DNA of 64,000 bases from JAQBQB01 sp963757185 (GCA_963757185.1 CAVWQI010000007.1:5995-69994); one strand, 5' to 3'. Numbered from the stretch's first letter, positions 1-10,847 are shown. Translations and numbers: made by a program. Notes: a model not told the origin generated them from the letters alone.

Positions 1-109
1 CCACCTCGCGCGCGATGTGCTCGAGGGACACGCCCTCGCAGTGCATCACGCCCCCGCCGTCACCCCCACGGATGCGGGCGAACCCCGTGGTCAGTACGCT
101 CTGGCCCAT
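1..109 (-). CDS. lysA: Diaminopimelate decarboxylase, N-terminal fragment (runs off the left edge)
   Basis: The first 36 codons of a gene that leaves the window at position 1. The ATG at 109 gives a peptide with a DGGG..HCEGVSL..IAREV segment, which matches the opening of diaminopimelate decarboxylases just before their TIM barrel; that enzyme makes L-lysine from meso-diaminopimelate. It overlaps the end of proS by 19 bases, so it is probably the next cistron. A GAGGCGGT stretch directly in front of the ATG could act as ribosome binding site. The call rests on a short N-terminus only; another fold-type III decarboxylase is possible. Confidence 0.55.
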   Translation of the reverse strand, partial: MGQSVLTTGFARIRGGDGGGVMHCEGVSLEHIAREV

Positions 110-1560
110 ACCGCCTCGGCGGTCGACGCGCGGCCGCACTTGAGGCAGGTCGCCGGCGCCTCGGCCGAGCGGAACTCCTCATCGGGCAGAACGCGAATCG
201 TCGCCTTCGTTTCCTCCTTGATTTGCGCCTCGCACGTTGGGTCACCACACCAACCGGCGTAAACGAACGCGCCCTTGCCCTCCATCAGATCCTTGAAGTC
301 GCCGTAGCTGATCTTGTGGCGTACGCTGTTCTGCTCGCGCCGATCGCGCGCGGCGATCAGCATGTCCTCCTGGATGCGCATCAGCAGCTCGGCGACGTCT
401 TCGCCGACCGTGTCGAGCGAAACCGCCTTCTTGGCGCGCGTGTCGCGGCGGACGAGTACGCCCTGGTTGTTGTCGACGTCGCGGGGCCCAAGCTCCATGC
501 GCAGCGGAACGCCGCGGAGCTCCCATTCGTAATACTTGGCGCCGGGTTTGACTCCCTCGCGGTCGTCGATGTGGATGCGCAGGCGGCCGGGATCGCGGCG
601 CTCCCAGTCGAGCAGCTTCTGCTCGACGCGGTCGGCGGCTTCGAGAATGCGCGCGCGCTCGTCGTCGCTCTTGTAGATCGGCACGATCACGAGCTCCGTT
701 GGCGCGAGGAGCGGCGGAATACGGACGCCGATGTCGTCGCCGTGGGTCATGACGAGCGCTCCGACCAGACGCGTCGAGACGCCCCAGCTCGTGTTCCACG
801 CGAACTCCTGGCCTCCGTGCTCCGCCTGAAACTTGAGGTCGAACGCCTTGGCGAAGTTCTGCCCGAGGTCGTGCGACGTTCCCGCCTGGAGCGCTTTGTT
901 GTCCTGCATGAGGGCCTCGCACGCGTACGTGCGCACCGCGCCGGCGAACCGCTCGGCGTCGGTCTTGACGCCGGTGATGACGGGCATCGCCATCCAGCCT
1001 TCCATGAAGTCGCTGTACACGCCGAGCATCTGGCGCGCTTCCTCTTCCGCCTCGTCGTGCGTGGCGTGCGCCGTGTGTCCCTCCTGCCAGAGGAACTCCA
1101 GCGTGCGCAGGAAGAGACGCGTGCGCATCTCCCAGCGCACGACGTTCGCCCACTGGTTCATGAGCAGCGGCAGGTCGCGGTAGCTTTGCACCCACTTGGC
1201 GAACATCGAATAGATGATCGTCTCCGACGTCGGCCGGATGATGAGCGGCTCCTCGAGCTTCTTGCCGCCGCCGTGCGTGACGACGGCCACCTCCGGCGCG
1301 AATCCCTCGACGTGCTCGGCTTCCTTGTGGAGGAAGCTTTCGGGAATGAACAGCGGGAAGTACGCGTTCTCGTGTCCCGTCGCCTTGAACATGTCGTCGA
1401 GGGCGCGCTGCATCCGTTCCCAGATGCCATAGCCGTTCGGGCGGATGACCATGCATCCGCGGACGGGGGAATAGTCGGCGAGCTCCGCGCGCAACACGAC
1501 TTCGTTGTACCATGCGCTGAAGTCGGCTTCGCGGGTCGTGAGCTTCTTGTCGTCGGCCAT
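91..1560 (-). CDS. proS: Prolyl-tRNA synthetase, short type 3 form
   Basis: Class II aminoacyl-tRNA synthetase charging tRNA-Pro in the cytosol. The 489-residue length without an editing insertion is that of the archaeal-like/ProS type 3 group. Visible are the ATP/proline site around residues 105-125 (RPTSET), the second class II block RTLEFLWQEGHTAH near 155, TSWGVSTR near 260, and the C-terminal zinc site with CGDPTCE and a later CLKC pair. The start ATG (MADDKKLTTREADFSAWYNE) fits the family. It lies 9 bases downstream of hisS, so two tRNA synthetases share a transcript. Confidence 0.96.
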   Translation of the reverse strand: MADDKKLTTREADFSAWYNEVVLRAELADYSPVRGCMVIRPNGYGIWERMQRALDDMFKATGHENAYFPLFIPESFLHKEAEHVEGFAPEVAVVTHGGGKKLEEPLIIRPTSETIIYSMFAKWVQSYRDLPLLMNQWANVVRWEMRTRLFLRTLEFLWQEGHTAHATHDEAEEEARQMLGVYSDFMEGWMAMPVITGVKTDAERFAGAVRTYACEALMQDNKALQAGTSHDLGQNFAKAFDLKFQAEHGGQEFAWNTSWGVSTRLVGALVMTHGDDIGVRIPPLLAPTELVIVPIYKSDDERARILEAADRVEQKLLDWERRDPGRLRIHIDDREGVKPGAKYYEWELRGVPLRMELGPRDVDNNQGVLVRRDTRAKKAVSLDTVGEDVAELLMRIQEDMLIAARDRREQNSVRHKISYGDFKDLMEGKGAFVYAGWCGDPTCEAQIKEETKATIRVLPDEEFRSAEAPATCLKCGRASTAEAVWARAY

Positions 1561-1569
1561 GCTGATTTC

Positions 1570-2913
1570 TTACTCGGTTGGTTTAGGCGTACGGAGCTTC
1601 TCGATTTCGGCGCGGAGATACTGGGCGAGTGCCGGAACGGTGGAGCGTCGCGGCTCCTTGTCCTCGAACGAGTGGATCGGCACCTCCGCCTCGCGCCACG
1701 CCGCTTCCGTTTCCGCGGCGGTGGGGAGCGCAACGGCGAACGACACCCCCGCCTGCTTCGCCGCGCTTCGCTGCGAGTTGAGCGACAACGGCCGCAACGA
1801 GTACTCGACGCTCACTCCGGCGCGGCGAAGCTGCGTCGCCACCTGACGCACTCGCGCCGACGAGCGGTCCCCGGCATCGGTTCCGGCCAACCAAACATCC
1901 GGCCCGAGCACCGACGACGGCATGAGTCCGCGCTCGCGAAGGAGGTCGCTCAGCACGACGTCGCCCATGCCGAACCCGAGCGCGGGGAGGTCCGTGTCGC
2001 CGACGATCTTGAGCAAACTGTCATACCGCCCGCCGCCGCAGATGGCGCGCATCTCGCCCGCCTTGTCGAACAGCTCGAACACGATCCCGCTGTAGTACGC
2101 CAGCCCGCGGACGATCTTGAGGTCGAACTTCACCCACTCGGCGACGTCGAGGCCGCGGAGAAGCCCGAAATAGCGCCGGATCTCGGCGACGCGCTCCTGG
2201 ACGCCGGGCGCGTCGGGAAAGGCGCGCTCGATCTCGTCGAGGCTCGAATTGTCCAACAGCGCGAGAAACGACTCGATCGAAGCGGCCGACATGCCCGCCC
2301 CTTCCAGCTTGGCGATGGACGCGTCGCGCGGGCGCCGATCGACCTTGTCGACGACGTCGAACACCAAGGGCAGCTGGGCTTCTCCCACGCCGAGGCCGGA
2401 CAGCACGCCCTGCAGAAGGCGCCGGTCAGACACGCGCGCGTGGACGTCGTTCGACGTGAGCCCGCAGCCGCGCATGATCTCGATGGCGACCGCGAGCAGC
2501 TCGGCGTCGGCGGTGACGTCGGCTTCGCCGATGATGTCGACGTTGAGCTGAAAGTGCTCGCGCAGACGTCCGCGCTGCTGTCGCTCGTAACGAAAGAGCT
2601 GGGGCACGGAAAACCACCGAACCGGCTTGCGCAGCGCGTTCGCCTTGGCCGCGGCCATGCGCGCGAGGGTCGGCGTCATTTCCGGCCGGAGCGCCACTTC
2701 CCGGCCGCCCTTGTCGGTGAAGTTGTAGAGCTGCCCGACGATCTCGTCGCCGCTCTTCTTCGTGTAGAGCTCGAGCGGTTCGAGCGGAGGACCATCGTAC
2801 TCGACGAACGCGAAACGGCGCGCCACTTCACGCCACACACCCATCAGGTGCGCGCGCTCGGCGAATTGTTCGGGATAGAAATCGCGAAAGCCGGGGAGGG
2901 CGCCCTGAGCCAT
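1570..2913 (-). CDS. hisS: Histidyl-tRNA synthetase
   Basis: Class II synthetase attaching histidine to tRNA-His. The 447-residue protein opens with LPGFRDFYPEQ, has the motif 2 arginine region ALRPEMTPTLARM near residue 75, RYERQQRGRLREHFQ near 108, and the diagnostic histidine motif VRGLAYYSGIVFE plus GGGRYD around 270-300, followed by an anticodon-binding domain. Retention of the histidine motif and the anticodon domain argues for a true HisRS rather than the HisZ paralogue. Only 9 bases separate it from folC upstream. Confidence 0.93.
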   Translation of the reverse strand: MAQGALPGFRDFYPEQFAERAHLMGVWREVARRFAFVEYDGPPLEPLELYTKKSGDEIVGQLYNFTDKGGREVALRPEMTPTLARMAAAKANALRKPVRWFSVPQLFRYERQQRGRLREHFQLNVDIIGEADVTADAELLAVAIEIMRGCGLTSNDVHARVSDRRLLQGVLSGLGVGEAQLPLVFDVVDKVDRRPRDASIAKLEGAGMSAASIESFLALLDNSSLDEIERAFPDAPGVQERVAEIRRYFGLLRGLDVAEWVKFDLKIVRGLAYYSGIVFELFDKAGEMRAICGGGRYDSLLKIVGDTDLPALGFGMGDVVLSDLLRERGLMPSSVLGPDVWLAGTDAGDRSSARVRQVATQLRRAGVSVEYSLRPLSLNSQRSAAKQAGVSFAVALPTAAETEAAWREAEVPIHSFEDKEPRRSTVPALAQYLRAEIEKLRTPKPTE

Positions 2914-2922
2914 CCTCTAAAG

Positions 2923-4215
2923 CTATCGGGCCATTGGCGATACGTGCAACAGCGCGAGTGCATCTCCTACGGTGTGAAACGAGCCGGTGACGACCACCGT
3001 TCCCGCTCCTGATTCCGCGCGGCCGAGTGCGGCGGCGAAATCATCGATGCCTTCGACTTCCACGCCGAGGGTGCGCCCGTACGCGGCCGCTTCCTCGAGC
3101 TTCCACGCCCGGCTCGCCGGAGCCGTCGGCGCCATGGTCACGACGAAGCGCGACGCAACGGTGCTGAGGTCGTGCATCATCGAGCGCCAGTCCTTGTCGC
3201 CGAGGATGCACAGCAGCGCCGTGATCGGCTGCGGCGGCGAAACGGCGCGAATCGTCTGCACCAGCACGTCGACGCCCGCTGGATTGTGCGCAACGTCGAA
3301 GATGAATCGCCCGCGTCGCTGAAATCGGCCGGACATGTGCACGTTGGCCAGATTGCGTGACGCCTCGGCCCCGGACACCGCGTAGCGCTCACCGGCGGCG
3401 TCGAGCGCGACCAGCGAGAAAGCGAGATTGTACGCCTGGTGGCGGCCGGCGAGCGGGGTGCGCAGCGTCAGCCGCTCGTCGCGCCATTCGACGTCGCACG
3501 ACGTTCCGCCGGCGTCGACTTTGATGCGATCGAAGCGCACTTCGTCGGAGGTTCTCACGCTGGACGCGTTCGCGCGCGTCGCGTGCTCTATGAGCAGGTC
3601 GCGAACTCGCGGATTGCGCTCGCCGATCACGGCGGGCCGGCCTGGCTTGAAGATGCCGGCCTTCTCGCCGGCGATCGACGCGAGCGTCGATCCGAGATAC
3701 TCCATGTGATCGAGGCCGATCGACGTGACGCCGGCGACGACAGGCTCCAGCACGTTCGTCGAGTCGAGTCGTCCGCCGAGGCCCGCTTCGATTACGGCGA
3801 CGTCGGCGCGCGCACGCGCGAAGTAGTCGAACGCCATCGCGGTCGTGGCTTCGAAGAAGCTGGCGCCCACTTCCTCGATCAGCGGAAGGTGCGTGGAGAT
3901 GAACGCGACGACGTCGTCCGACGAGATCATCTCGCCGCCGACGACCATCCGCTCGCGAAAATCCACCAGATGCGGCGACGTGTAGGTCGCGACGCGGAGT
4001 CCCTTCGCCGCGAGCAACGCGGCCATCGTCGCCACGCTGCTCCCCTTCCCGTTCGTGCCCGCGACGTGGATCGACGGATACCGGCGCTCGGGGTTGCCCA
4101 GCGCGCCGAGCAGCGCCGCCGTGCGCTCGAGGCCGAACTTGAACGCTCCCGTGGTGCGCCCGAAGAGGTAGGCGAGCGCGTCGCGGTAGTCGGTGAGTTG
4201 CGGTTGAGTTCCCAC
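2923..4215 (-). CDS. folC: Folylpolyglutamate synthase / dihydrofolate synthase
   Basis: Mur-ligase-type enzyme adding glutamate to folates. Visible: the P-loop HVAGTNGKGSSVATM near residue 50, YTSPHLVDFRERM, FFEATTAMAFDYFA, and the GLGGRLDSTNV segment typical of FolC. The start is uncertain: a GTG at 4215 gives nine residues before the usual YRDALAYLF opening and avoids overlap, while a GTG at 4248 would overlap accD by 16 bases. The frame stays open far into accD, but that extension is antisense-like noise, not protein. The accD-folC pair is a common bacterial neighbourhood. Confidence 0.92.
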   Translation of the reverse strand: MGTQPQLTDYRDALAYLFGRTTGAFKFGLERTAALLGALGNPERRYPSIHVAGTNGKGSSVATMAALLAAKGLRVATYTSPHLVDFRERMVVGGEMISSDDVVAFISTHLPLIEEVGASFFEATTAMAFDYFARARADVAVIEAGLGGRLDSTNVLEPVVAGVTSIGLDHMEYLGSTLASIAGEKAGIFKPGRPAVIGERNPRVRDLLIEHATRANASSVRTSDEVRFDRIKVDAGGTSCDVEWRDERLTLRTPLAGRHQAYNLAFSLVALDAAGERYAVSGAEASRNLANVHMSGRFQRRGRFIFDVAHNPAGVDVLVQTIRAVSPPQPITALLCILGDKDWRSMMHDLSTVASRFVVTMAPTAPASRAWKLEEAAAYGRTLGVEVEGIDDFAAALGRAESGAGTVVVTGSFHTVGDALALLHVSPMAR

Positions 4216-4232
4216 AGACTGCGGATGCAAAG

Positions 4233-5099
4233 TCAGGGCGACGTCCACCCCGTCGCCGCCGGGCGGCCGGACATGTGGCGCAGCAGTTGGCTGACGGTGC
4301 GCTTGAGATTCCGCCGGTGCGTGACGGAGTCGAGCATGCCGTGGTCGAGCAGGAACTCCGACGTCTGGAATCCTTCGGGCAGATCCTGTCCCAGCGTTTG
4401 CTTGATCACGCGCGGCCCGGCGAAACCGATCACCGCGCCGGGTTCGGCGAGGATCGCGTCGCCGAGCATCGCGTAGCTCGCGCTCACGCCGCCGGTGGTC
4501 GGGTTCGTGAGGATCGAGATGTACGGAATGCGGCGCTCGGCAAGCTGTGCAAGCACGGCCGACACTTTCGCCATCTGCATGAGCGAGAGCACTCCCTCCT
4601 GCATGCGCGCGCCGCCCGACGCCGAAACGATGATGAGGGGGTACTTTCGCTCGAGCGACCGCTGGGCGAGGCGGGAGATCTTCTCGCCCACGACCGATCC
4701 CATCGAGCCGCCCATGAAGGCGAAGTCCATCACGCCGGCGTTCACCGGGAGGTCGTCGAGCGTGCCGGTGCACGCCAGCAGCGCGTCGGTCTCGCCGACT
4801 TTCGCGATCGCCTTCTTGAGACGCGCCGGATACTCGGGGAAGCCGAGCGGGTCGGTCGAGCGAAGGTCGACCTCCACCTCCTCCATCGAGCCTTCGTCCA
4901 GCAGCAGGGCACAATACTCGGACGCCCGAATGCGGCGATGATAATCGCAGTTCGGGCAGACGTTCATGTTGCGCGCGAACTTTTCACGGATGTCCGTGTG
5001 TCCGCACGCTTCGCATTTCTCCCAGACGTCCGCGGGGATCTCGAGACGCTCTCGCCGCGGTTGCCGGGCTTTTTTGTCTTTCTTGTTCCACCAGGCCAT
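4233..5099 (-). CDS. accD: Acetyl-CoA carboxylase carboxyltransferase subunit beta
   Basis: Beta subunit of the carboxyltransferase that, with AccA, moves the carboxyl group from biotin to acetyl-CoA in fatty-acid synthesis. The 288-residue protein starts with the lysine-rich MAWWNKKDKK segment and a four-cysteine zinc ribbon (CEAC and CPNC, residues about 32-52), followed by the crotonase-fold core with SASGGARMQEG near 160 and TNPTTGGVSASYAM near 200. The housekeeping AccD is clearly different from the acyl-CoA carboxyltransferase at 35.4-37 kb. Confidence 0.96.
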   Translation of the reverse strand: MAWWNKKDKKARQPRRERLEIPADVWEKCEACGHTDIREKFARNMNVCPNCDYHRRIRASEYCALLLDEGSMEEVEVDLRSTDPLGFPEYPARLKKAIAKVGETDALLACTGTLDDLPVNAGVMDFAFMGGSMGSVVGEKISRLAQRSLERKYPLIIVSASGGARMQEGVLSLMQMAKVSAVLAQLAERRIPYISILTNPTTGGVSASYAMLGDAILAEPGAVIGFAGPRVIKQTLGQDLPEGFQTSEFLLDHGMLDSVTHRRNLKRTVSQLLRHMSGRPAATGWTSP

Positions 5100-5155
5100 G
5101 GTGGAAATTTGGGGGTTACCGGGAGCCTCCGGCTAGGGCCGAGGCCGCCGCTCGA

Positions 5156-6415
5156 TCACACTTTTAGCGGCCCGGCGAGGCCTCCGCGGCCTTCGCTCGA
5201 GATGCGCGCCAGCAACCCGACCGACAGCCAGCACGCGAGCATGAACGATCCGCCGTAGCTGAAGAACGGCAGCGGAATACCGGTGATCGGCATGACGTTC
5301 AGCGTCATGCCGACGTTCTCCAGCACATGCGTGAACCAACTCGCGAGCAACCCGAACGCGACGAGACTGCTGAAAGAATCGTTCGCTCGTTCGGAGATGC
5401 GTATCACGCGCAGAAAAAGAAACAAGAACAGCGTGAGCGCGATCATCACGCCGATGAATCCAAGCTCCTCGCCGACGACGGCGAAAATGAAGTCGGTGTA
5501 CTGCTCGGGGAGAAAGCCGCCGCGCTTCTGCGGGCCGTTGAGATATCCGCGTCCGAACCAGCCGCCCGATCCGATGGCGGTGATCGACTGGATGACGTGA
5601 TAGCCGCTGCCCCGCGGATCGACCGACGGATCGAGAAAGACCTTGAGCCGGTTCTGACGGTAGGGCTTCAAGTGTTCCCAGAGCAGCGGTCCGACGATGC
5701 CCATCATCGCGTTTCCCGCGACGACGAACAATCCTTCGCCGAGGAACGGCTTGTACCAGAGCACGAGGCCGAGGAGCAGCAGGAACCACGCGCCCCAGAC
5801 GTACGGATCGAACCCGAGGATCAGGCTGATGACGAAGCTCGCGAGCAGAATGAGGAGCTGCCACGGCACGCCGGCCCAGAACAACATCGCGAAGAAGATT
5901 CCGACGAAGACGATCGACGTGCCGAGGTCGCCCTGCGCCATGATGAGGAGCAACGGCGTGCCGGCGATCGCGAGCGGCTTCCACAGCTCGATCATCGATT
6001 TGGGCGTGATGCGGTTCTGGCTCAACACGCGCGCGAGCATGAGCACGACGGTGAGCTTCGCCAGTTCGGCCGGTTGTCCGAGCCGATGCCCCGCCACGGT
6101 GAGCCAGCCGGAGGTGCTCGTCGCCGTGCCCGCGCCCGACCCAAGACCCACCAGCAACCCGACCAGCATGACGAGCGTCAGCGTGTACGCGGGAACCGTC
6201 ATCCATTCGATCAGCCGCACGGACGCGCGGCTCACGGCGAACGCGCCGATGATGCCGACCATCGTCCAGATGGCCTGGAGCTTGTACGCGCCGGTTGCGG
6301 GCGTGCGCACGTCGGTCTGCCCCGCCGAGAAGACGACGGCCAATCCGTAGATCGTGAGCGCGATCGCCGTGAGCAGCAGCGGCAGATCGACGTTGATGCG
6401 TCGTGCCGGAGGCAT
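5156..6415 (-). CDS. rodA: Rod-shape peptidoglycan glycosyltransferase RodA
   Basis: SEDS-family membrane glycosyltransferase that polymerises lipid II during cell elongation, partnered with the transpeptidase encoded just upstream. The 419-residue protein has about ten hydrophobic helices, the conserved GQPAELAKL segment and the C-terminal GIPLPFFSYGGS signature. The start ATG at 6415 shares one base with the mrdA stop (TGATG), indicating coupled translation; a longer open frame into mrdA is not needed. RodA, PBP2 and MreBCD are encoded together, so the elongasome is one unit here. Confidence 0.95.
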   Translation of the reverse strand: MPPARRINVDLPLLLTAIALTIYGLAVVFSAGQTDVRTPATGAYKLQAIWTMVGIIGAFAVSRASVRLIEWMTVPAYTLTLVMLVGLLVGLGSGAGTATSTSGWLTVAGHRLGQPAELAKLTVVLMLARVLSQNRITPKSMIELWKPLAIAGTPLLLIMAQGDLGTSIVFVGIFFAMLFWAGVPWQLLILLASFVISLILGFDPYVWGAWFLLLLGLVLWYKPFLGEGLFVVAGNAMMGIVGPLLWEHLKPYRQNRLKVFLDPSVDPRGSGYHVIQSITAIGSGGWFGRGYLNGPQKRGGFLPEQYTDFIFAVVGEELGFIGVMIALTLFLFLFLRVIRISERANDSFSSLVAFGLLASWFTHVLENVGMTLNVMPITGIPLPFFSYGGSFMLACWLSVGLLARISSEGRGGLAGPLKV

Positions 6416-8214
6416 CAGCCGGTGTTCTCGATCGTGTTGTTGATCTGCTTGTGCAGGTAGTGCGCGATGATCTTCGTGGCGAAAGTCGCCGACGTCGCGC
6501 CTTCGAACGTCACGTTCGGCACCATCACGACCACGACGATTTGGGGTGCGTCCGCCGGCGCCATGCCCGCGAACCACGCGTAGTAGAGGGACTTCCCGTT
6601 CTTGTCGGTCTTGAACCCAGGTACCTGCGCGGTGCCGGTCTTTCCGGCGATGCTCACGCCCTGGATGGCTGCGCCGGCCGCCGTACCACCGGCGGCGACG
6701 ACTCCCATCATTGCCTTGCGCAGTTCCTGCATCTGATCCGGCCCAAGTCGAATCACCTTCGAGAGCTTGGGCGTACCGCGCTTGATCATGGGCGTCGGCT
6801 CGCTGCCGTCGGTGGCAAGCGCGCTGTAGAACCGCGCCATGTTGATCACCGTCTGCGCGTTCTCACCCTGCCCGATCGCCATGTTCAATTCCTTCTCGCC
6901 GATCGTCCAGCCGCGTGCCCCGTACCGCTGATTGAAGTAGTCCGGATAGCTCGTCGGGAACTTTGGCTTGGCCTCCTCGGGCAGGTCGATCCCAGTCCGC
7001 TTGTCGAATCCGAGTCCGACGCCGCCGGCAACCAGGCGCGACAACGTGAGCCGCTGGCCCAGCTGGTAGAAGTACACGTCGCACGACTGCGCGATCGCGT
7101 TGAGCAGGTTGAGGCTGCCGTGTCCTTCCTTCTTCCAGCAGTGCCACGCCCGGTTGCCGAAATAGTAGAAGCCCGTACACCGCTCCGGCATGTGTGAATC
7201 GAAGTTGATGAGGCTGTCCTCCAGCGCCATCGTCGCCGTTGCCAGCTTGAACGTCGATCCCGGCGGCTGGACTGCCTGCAGCGCCTTGTTGTAGAGCGGT
7301 TGACGTGGGTCGGTGCGCAATGAGTCGTAGTACGACTGCGACACGCCGCCCACCCAACGGTTCGGGTCGAGCGCGGGCGAGCTGTATAGCGCGAGGACTT
7401 CGCCCGTCTGCGGGACCATCGCGACTGCGGCCGCGGCCAGCGAGTCGCCGAACAACGAGTGGATGTACTCTTGTAGGTCGAGGTCGATGCTCGTGTAGAG
7501 CGGCGGACCTTCCTGCGGCGTCACAGCCTCGCGCGCGCGTCCGTTGGTCACAACGCGGTTGTGCGCGTCCACCTCGACGAACTGAATCCCCTCGCGCCCG
7601 TGGAGCATCTTCTCGTACTGCTTCTCGAGCCCTTGCTTCCCGACGAGCTGGCCCGGCTTGTAGCCGTCGGCGCTCATACTTGCCAGCTCGGGCTCGCTGA
7701 TTTCGCCGATATACCCCACGAACGCGCCGACCGCTTGGCCGTCCGGATAGATCCGCTTCGGCGCGGACTGGATGATGAGGCTCGGAAAATCCATGTGGTG
7801 CTCCTCGAGCACCGACACGACGTCGAGCGACGCGTCCTGCACGATCACCGTGGGCCGGTTCGAGGCCTGCTTGTACCGATTGATCGCGTCGTGGTACTGC
7901 TTCGGTGAAAGCTGGATCGTGTTCTTGAGCCGGTCGAGCGTCGCGCGAAGCGTGTCCTCCGACAGCGCGAGCAGCGCGACCGAATAGCCGACGACGTTCT
8001 CGGCGATCGGGCGGTTGTTGCGGTCGAGGATGCGCCCGCGCGGCGCGGCCGTCGGAATCTGGCGCAGCCTGTTTTCTTCCGACTGCAGCAGCGACTCCTC
8101 GTTGCGAATCACCTGCGCGCGGAAGAACGCGCCGAGCAAAAACAGGACGACGCCCGAGACGATCAGGCTCGCCGCCCTGCCGCGGCGAATCACGTCGTTC
8201 GGATGGAAGCTCAT
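6415..8214 (-). CDS. mrdA: Penicillin-binding protein 2 (elongation transpeptidase)
   Basis: Monofunctional class B penicillin-binding protein, 599 residues, anchored by one N-terminal membrane helix (IVSGVVLFLLGAFFRAQ). A dimerisation domain beginning with PRGRILDRNNRPIAEN precedes the transpeptidase domain, which carries the catalytic PGSTFK, SCD and KTGTAQ motifs in the right order. The ATG at 8214 overlaps the mreD stop by four bases (ATGA). It acts with RodA at the lateral wall. Confidence 0.95.
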   Translation of the reverse strand: MSFHPNDVIRRGRAASLIVSGVVLFLLGAFFRAQVIRNEESLLQSEENRLRQIPTAAPRGRILDRNNRPIAENVVGYSVALLALSEDTLRATLDRLKNTIQLSPKQYHDAINRYKQASNRPTVIVQDASLDVVSVLEEHHMDFPSLIIQSAPKRIYPDGQAVGAFVGYIGEISEPELASMSADGYKPGQLVGKQGLEKQYEKMLHGREGIQFVEVDAHNRVVTNGRAREAVTPQEGPPLYTSIDLDLQEYIHSLFGDSLAAAAVAMVPQTGEVLALYSSPALDPNRWVGGVSQSYYDSLRTDPRQPLYNKALQAVQPPGSTFKLATATMALEDSLINFDSHMPERCTGFYYFGNRAWHCWKKEGHGSLNLLNAIAQSCDVYFYQLGQRLTLSRLVAGGVGLGFDKRTGIDLPEEAKPKFPTSYPDYFNQRYGARGWTIGEKELNMAIGQGENAQTVINMARFYSALATDGSEPTPMIKRGTPKLSKVIRLGPDQMQELRKAMMGVVAAGGTAAGAAIQGVSIAGKTGTAQVPGFKTDKNGKSLYYAWFAGMAPADAPQIVVVVMVPNVTFEGATSATFATKIIAHYLHKQINNTIENTG

Positions 8215-8699
8215 GCCGTCCTCGTCTCCATCAACGGCCGCAGAATCGTCAACACGACGACGCCGGCTACGGCCGTGACAGCGGCGGCGATCGGGGACCA
8301 CACGAACATCTGAACCATCAGCTCGGCACCGTGGGCGTGGCGGCCGAGGATCAGGAACAGCACATCGAAGACCCATTTCGCGATGAACAGAAAGAATCCG
8401 TTCAGCACGAGGTTATCAGCGAAGAATACCGCCTTGAGCCACGACGCGGAGAACCCGACGACCGACATGGCGAGCGCCGCCGCGCCGAAGCCGCTCACGT
8501 CCACCGAATCGGCGACGAAGCCGAGAAAGAATCCGTACATCGCCGCGGCGCCGGGCCGAAGACGCACCGAGCCGATCAGCAGCGCGATGATGAGAAAGTC
8601 GATCGACGCCCGCCAGGCGAGGAGCGGACGCAGCGTATAGTGGAGAACGATGAGAATCGCGCAAGCGACGATCGTTCGAACGGCGGTATTCCAGGTCAC
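8211..8699 (-). CDS. mreD: Rod shape-determining protein MreD
   Basis: Small 162-residue integral membrane protein with five or six hydrophobic segments and the MreD-like GFFLGFVADSV segment near residue 57. It couples MreC/MreB to the RodA-PBP2 synthase. A GTG start overlaps the end of mreC by four bases (GTGA), and its own stop overlaps mrdA in the same way. Sequence conservation is low in this family, so the call leans on size, topology and position between mreC and mrdA. Confidence 0.88.
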   Translation of the reverse strand: MTWNTAVRTIVACAILIVLHYTLRPLLAWRASIDFLIIALLIGSVRLRPGAAAMYGFFLGFVADSVDVSGFGAAALAMSVVGFSASWLKAVFFADNLVLNGFFLFIAKWVFDVLFLILGRHAHGAELMVQMFVWSPIAAAVTAVAGVVVLTILRPLMETRTA

Positions 8700-9763
8700 G
8701 GACGCCTGACGCTGTCGGGGCGTGGTCGCACCGAGTCGGTCCGTGCGCGCGGCGGCACGGACATGCCCAGCGATCGCAACGTTGAATCGACCGCCGCCTG
8801 GCGCAGTGAGTCGATCGCGGAGGCGCGGGCGCGGGCGTCGAGCGCCGCCGCGCGCTTGGCGAGCGAGTCACCTGCCCCGGCGATTCGCTTGGCGGCCGAG
8901 TCCGCGTTCATCGCGGTCGCCGCGCCCCAGATGTTGCCCGTGCCCTGTGAGATGCGCTTCGGGGTCAGAATGAGCACGGTCGTCACCTGCGACGGCGTCA
9001 CGGCCGGGCGCACCAGGTACGTGCGCGTCCAGACTTCCGACGTCTTCAGCTCGATGACGATCGTGCCGATCGTGATGCCGCGCGGAAACGTCCCGCCGAG
9101 CCCGGAAGTGTAGATAGGGGTCCCGGGCTTGAGCTGGATCTTCGTCGGCACGCCGCGCAGCTCGAGCATGTAGGCGTCGCTACCGCTCCCGCGTTGCGCG
9201 TGCGGATAGATGATGCCGAACGTCGAGCCGTCGACGGCCATGGCGCTGGCCCGGAAATCGGGATTCGTGTAGAGGATGGCGATGCTCATCGTCGGGTCGG
9301 CGGTCTGAATCGTTCCGACCAGACCTTCAGGCGCGACGACAGGGCTGTAGCGCGTGACGCCCGAGGTGCTCCCCGCCGTGAGCGTCAGCGTGGTGACGAG
9401 CGCTTCGCTCGGCGCGGTTCCTCGCAGCGCGTCGGCCGGCACGAATCCCCACTCGAGCCGCGAGCCGAGCCCGAGGATGCGGCGCAGCTGGTCGTTCTCC
9501 ACCTGGAGCGCCTGAGCGTTCATCGTGCGCATCACCACGGAATCGACGGCCATCTGTCGGGCGTCGTTCGTGACGTAAGCGACGCGCCACCGTTCGGCGC
9601 CGCGCTGGAGTCCGACGAGCGGCGCGACGATCGTGCGGCGCAGCGCGCTGGCGATCGGCTCGCGGTCTTCGTCTCGGAGCACGATGGCGATGAACGACAG
9701 CGCGACGCACGCGATCAGAAGACCGGCGTCGACTCGGTTGCTGAGGCGTGCAGGGTTTGCCAC
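8696..9763 (-). CDS. mreC: Rod shape-determining protein MreC
   Basis: Periplasmic scaffold that activates PBP2. The 355-residue protein has an N-terminal membrane helix (residues about 12-30), a coiled-coil stretch (about 70-95, LQVENDQLRRILGL) and two beta domains with SGLGGTFPRGITIG near 225. It carries an unusual C-terminal tail of about 85 residues rich in Ala, Asp, Arg and Ser, beyond the normal MreC end. The start is a GTG 18 bases from the mreB stop. Confidence 0.93.
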   Translation of the reverse strand: MANPARLSNRVDAGLLIACVALSFIAIVLRDEDREPIASALRRTIVAPLVGLQRGAERWRVAYVTNDARQMAVDSVVMRTMNAQALQVENDQLRRILGLGSRLEWGFVPADALRGTAPSEALVTTLTLTAGSTSGVTRYSPVVAPEGLVGTIQTADPTMSIAILYTNPDFRASAMAVDGSTFGIIYPHAQRGSGSDAYMLELRGVPTKIQLKPGTPIYTSGLGGTFPRGITIGTIVIELKTSEVWTRTYLVRPAVTPSQVTTVLILTPKRISQGTGNIWGAATAMNADSAAKRIAGAGDSLAKRAAALDARARASAIDSLRQAAVDSTLRSLGMSVPPRARTDSVRPRPDSVRRP

Positions 9764-9781
9764 CGGTGTGTCCCGCCTACC

Positions 9782-10819
<1,038 letters not shown>

Positions 10820-10847
10820 TCCCTTCAAGGTATTGAGGCGTCAGTAC

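Noticed and set aside
223..3012. A 929-codon open frame on the plus strand
   Set aside because: It is antisense to proS and hisS, both of which have unmistakable motifs; its translation is Arg/Ala/Val/Asp-rich shadow sequence common in GC-rich genomes.
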